Shown one piece after another: positions 62,837-64,000 of a stretch of DNA of 64,000 nt. The notes beneath the pieces were generated by a model. The model was not told the DNA's origin, searched no databases, and worked only from the letters and a program-made list of their open reading frames with translations. Source of the DNA: Rhizobium sp. 9140 (GTDB lineage: Bacteria; Pseudomonadota; Alphaproteobacteria; Rhizobiales; Rhizobiaceae); the NCBI RefSeq assembly GCF_900067135.1, contig NZ_FJUR01000001.1, positions 2,855,501-2,919,500 on the forward strand. The letters are read 5' to 3'. The translations under genes were made by a program, and so were the position numbers. Position 1 is the first letter of the stretch; each line of letters starts with the position of its first letter.

Positions 62837-63757
62837 TTACAGCTCCTTGCGAATATCGACGACGCGCAGGATCGCGGCCACCATCAGCAGCACGACGATC
62901 AGCAGCACAACGGCATTGGCGGCGGCGGCGGGATATTGCAGCAGCGACATCTGGTTGCGCATCATCAGCGCCACAGACGCGCTCTGCCCGCCGGACATGA
63001 CCTGCACAGTGGAGAAATCCGCCATGACCAGCGTGACGACGAAGATCGAGCCGATGGCGATGCCGGGCTTGGCGAGCGGAATGATGACGTTCCAGAGGAT
63101 CTGCCAGCCGGTGGCGCCCGCGTCGCGCGCCGCCTCGATCAGCGATTTGTCGATGCGCATCAGCGTGTTGAAGATCGGCGTGACCATGAACAGCGTGTTC
63201 AGATGCACCATGGCGAGAATAACGGCGAACTCCGAATAGAGCAGCCATTCGATTGGCGCCGGAATGATCCCCATCTCGATCAGCGTCGAATTGACCAGCC
63301 CGTTTCGCCCGAGGACCGGGATCCACGAGATCATGCGGATGATGTTGGAGGTGAGGAACGGCACGGTGCAGACGAGGAACAGCACCATCTGCATCGTCGT
63401 CGTGCGGATGTGGAAGGCCAGGAAATAAGCGACCCAGAAGCCGATGAAGGTCGTCAGCGCCCAGACGACGACCGTGTATTTCAGCGTGTTCAGATAGGTT
63501 TTCCAGGTGACCCAGGAGCCCAGCGTTTCCTCGTAGTTCAGGGTGAGGAAATCCGGATAGAGCCCCGCGAAGTCGTAATCCCAGAAACTGACGATCAGGA
63601 TCATCAGGATCGGCAGCAGGAAGAAAAAGCCGAGAATCGCGATCAACGGTGCCGACTGGAGATAGGACATGGCCCGCGGCGGCAGGCGGAAGGATTTGGG
63701 CGTGCGCACCCGCGCATCCGGCGCCGGTGTCGGCTTGCTTGCAGCGATGGTCGCCAT
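62837..63757 (-). CDS. ABC transporter permease, PotB-like
   Basis: This 306-residue inner-membrane protein begins with about 30 polar residues and has about six hydrophobic segments (first PLIAILGFFFLLPILMILIV), and the EAA motif LIEAARDAGATGWQILWNVIIPL. It matches the spermidine/putrescine permease subunit I. It follows the binding-protein gene after a 138-nt gap holding a palindromic repeat. Confidence 0.94.
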   Translation of the reverse strand: MATIAASKPTPAPDARVRTPKSFRLPPRAMSYLQSAPLIAILGFFFLLPILMILIVSFWDYDFAGLYPDFLTLNYEETLGSWVTWKTYLNTLKYTVVVWALTTFIGFWVAYFLAFHIRTTTMQMVLFLVCTVPFLTSNIIRMISWIPVLGRNGLVNSTLIEMGIIPAPIEWLLYSEFAVILAMVHLNTLFMVTPIFNTLMRIDKSLIEAARDAGATGWQILWNVIIPLAKPGIAIGSIFVVTLVMADFSTVQVMSGGQSASVALMMRNQMSLLQYPAAAANAVVLLIVVLLMVAAILRVVDIRKEL

Positions 63758-63796
63758 GATCCGTCGGTCTCCGTTGAATACTCAAGCCGAGCGGAG

Positions 63797-63854
63797 GGAG
63801 AAGGCTGCCCCTCATCCGCCTGCCGGCACCTTCTCCCCGCCTGCGGGGAGAAGG
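63797..63854. repeat. RIME-like palindromic repeat
   Basis: The segment contains CCCCTCATCCGCCTGCCGG followed by a perfect 12-bp inverted repeat CCTTCTCCCCGC/GCGGGGAGAAGG (63829-63840 and 63843-63854). This wording is familiar as the rhizobial intergenic mosaic element (RIME). It lies between the binding-protein gene and the permease gene and may act as an intercistronic mRNA structure. Confidence 0.75.
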
Positions 63855-63895
63855 AAAGCTGTGGGCCGCCGCCGCACGGGCGACCCCGCACCGCA

Positions 63896-64000
63896 TCAAG
63901 CCGCGATGAACTCGTTCCAGCGACGAACCATGTAGCGATCCTCGTCCATTACCGAGTTCCAGCAGGCGACCTTGCCCATGCGCTCCTCGAAGGAGCCGCC
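63896..64000 (-). CDS. C-terminal end of an ABC transporter periplasmic binding protein (partial)
   Basis: Only the last 34 codons are in the window, ending at the stop codon 63896-63898. The residues (KVACWNSVMDEDRYMVRRWN...) and their place ahead of PotB- and PotC-like permeases indicate a PotD/PotF-family binding protein. The ATPase gene is presumably further upstream, outside the window. Confidence 0.8.
   Translation of the reverse strand, partial: GGSFEERMGKVACWNSVMDEDRYMVRRWNEFIAA

Overview
The window is GC-rich, gene-dense chromosomal DNA of an alphaproteobacterium, most likely a member of the Rhizobiaceae (Hyphomicrobiales). Several independent features point there: the gene order mraZ-rsmH-ftsL-ftsI-murE-murF, a btaAB betaine-lipid pair, a PPi-type phosphofructokinase, an FMN-riboswitch-controlled type II lumazine synthase (RibH2), CtrA-type TTAA-N7-TTAA sites, a RirA-type TGA-N9-TCA iron box, and a palindromic repeat that looks like the rhizobial intergenic mosaic element. 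I see no tRNA, rRNA, CRISPR array, insertion sequence or prophage.

Layout. 1-6600 (minus strand): the start of the division and cell-wall (dcw) cluster, running from mraZ into a murF cut by the window edge, with four TGGG repeats at exact 10-bp spacing upstream of mraZ. 6785-7190: RNase P RNA on the minus strand. 7250-22850: a housekeeping stretch unusually rich in peptidoglycan enzymes (two SLT transglycosylases, an AmiD-like amidase, a GH25 lysozyme, an MltB-type transglycosylase, and later an L,D-transpeptidase), together with DjlA, PPi-phosphofructokinase, a serine hydrolase, a GGDEF-EAL protein, btaAB and a Kef-type antiporter. 23166-33586: an EamA exporter, a small membrane ORF, a metF operon headed by an ArsR-methyltransferase fusion with a palindromic operator, an ABC-F protein (EttA), a degenerate RNase T2, a lipase-like hydrolase, a Blh-like protein, a sugar-epimerase-like protein and the L,D-transpeptidase.

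33828-47941 is a catabolic and transport region. A minus-strand operon encodes an N-formylglutamate-amidohydrolase-like protein, an APC permease, a glutamine-synthetase-like ligase, an aldehyde dehydrogenase and an iron alcohol dehydrogenase. Together they would make a complete gamma-glutamylation route for an amino alcohol or amine. A divergent RpiR-type regulator and a four-gene ABC importer follow, and an orphan ParA with an exact CtrA box lies beside the operon. 48016-57505 holds metal and cofactor functions: FMN riboswitch-ribH2, periplasmic MsrA, an iron-boxed siderophore operon (TonB receptor, FhuF reductase, binding protein), a ferritin-like YciE protein, and a cobalamin riboswitch with cbtB and cbtA. 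57553-64000 carries a glycoamylase-like protein, a VWA (DUF1194) protein, a flavin amine oxidase, and a polyamine-type ABC importer operon ending in a hydantoin-racemase-like gene.

The candidates most worth following are the gamma-glutamyl amino-alcohol operon, the RNase T2 pseudoenzyme, the ArsR-methyltransferase/metF regulatory unit, the CtrA-boxed orphan ParA and the 25-residue membrane protein ORF.
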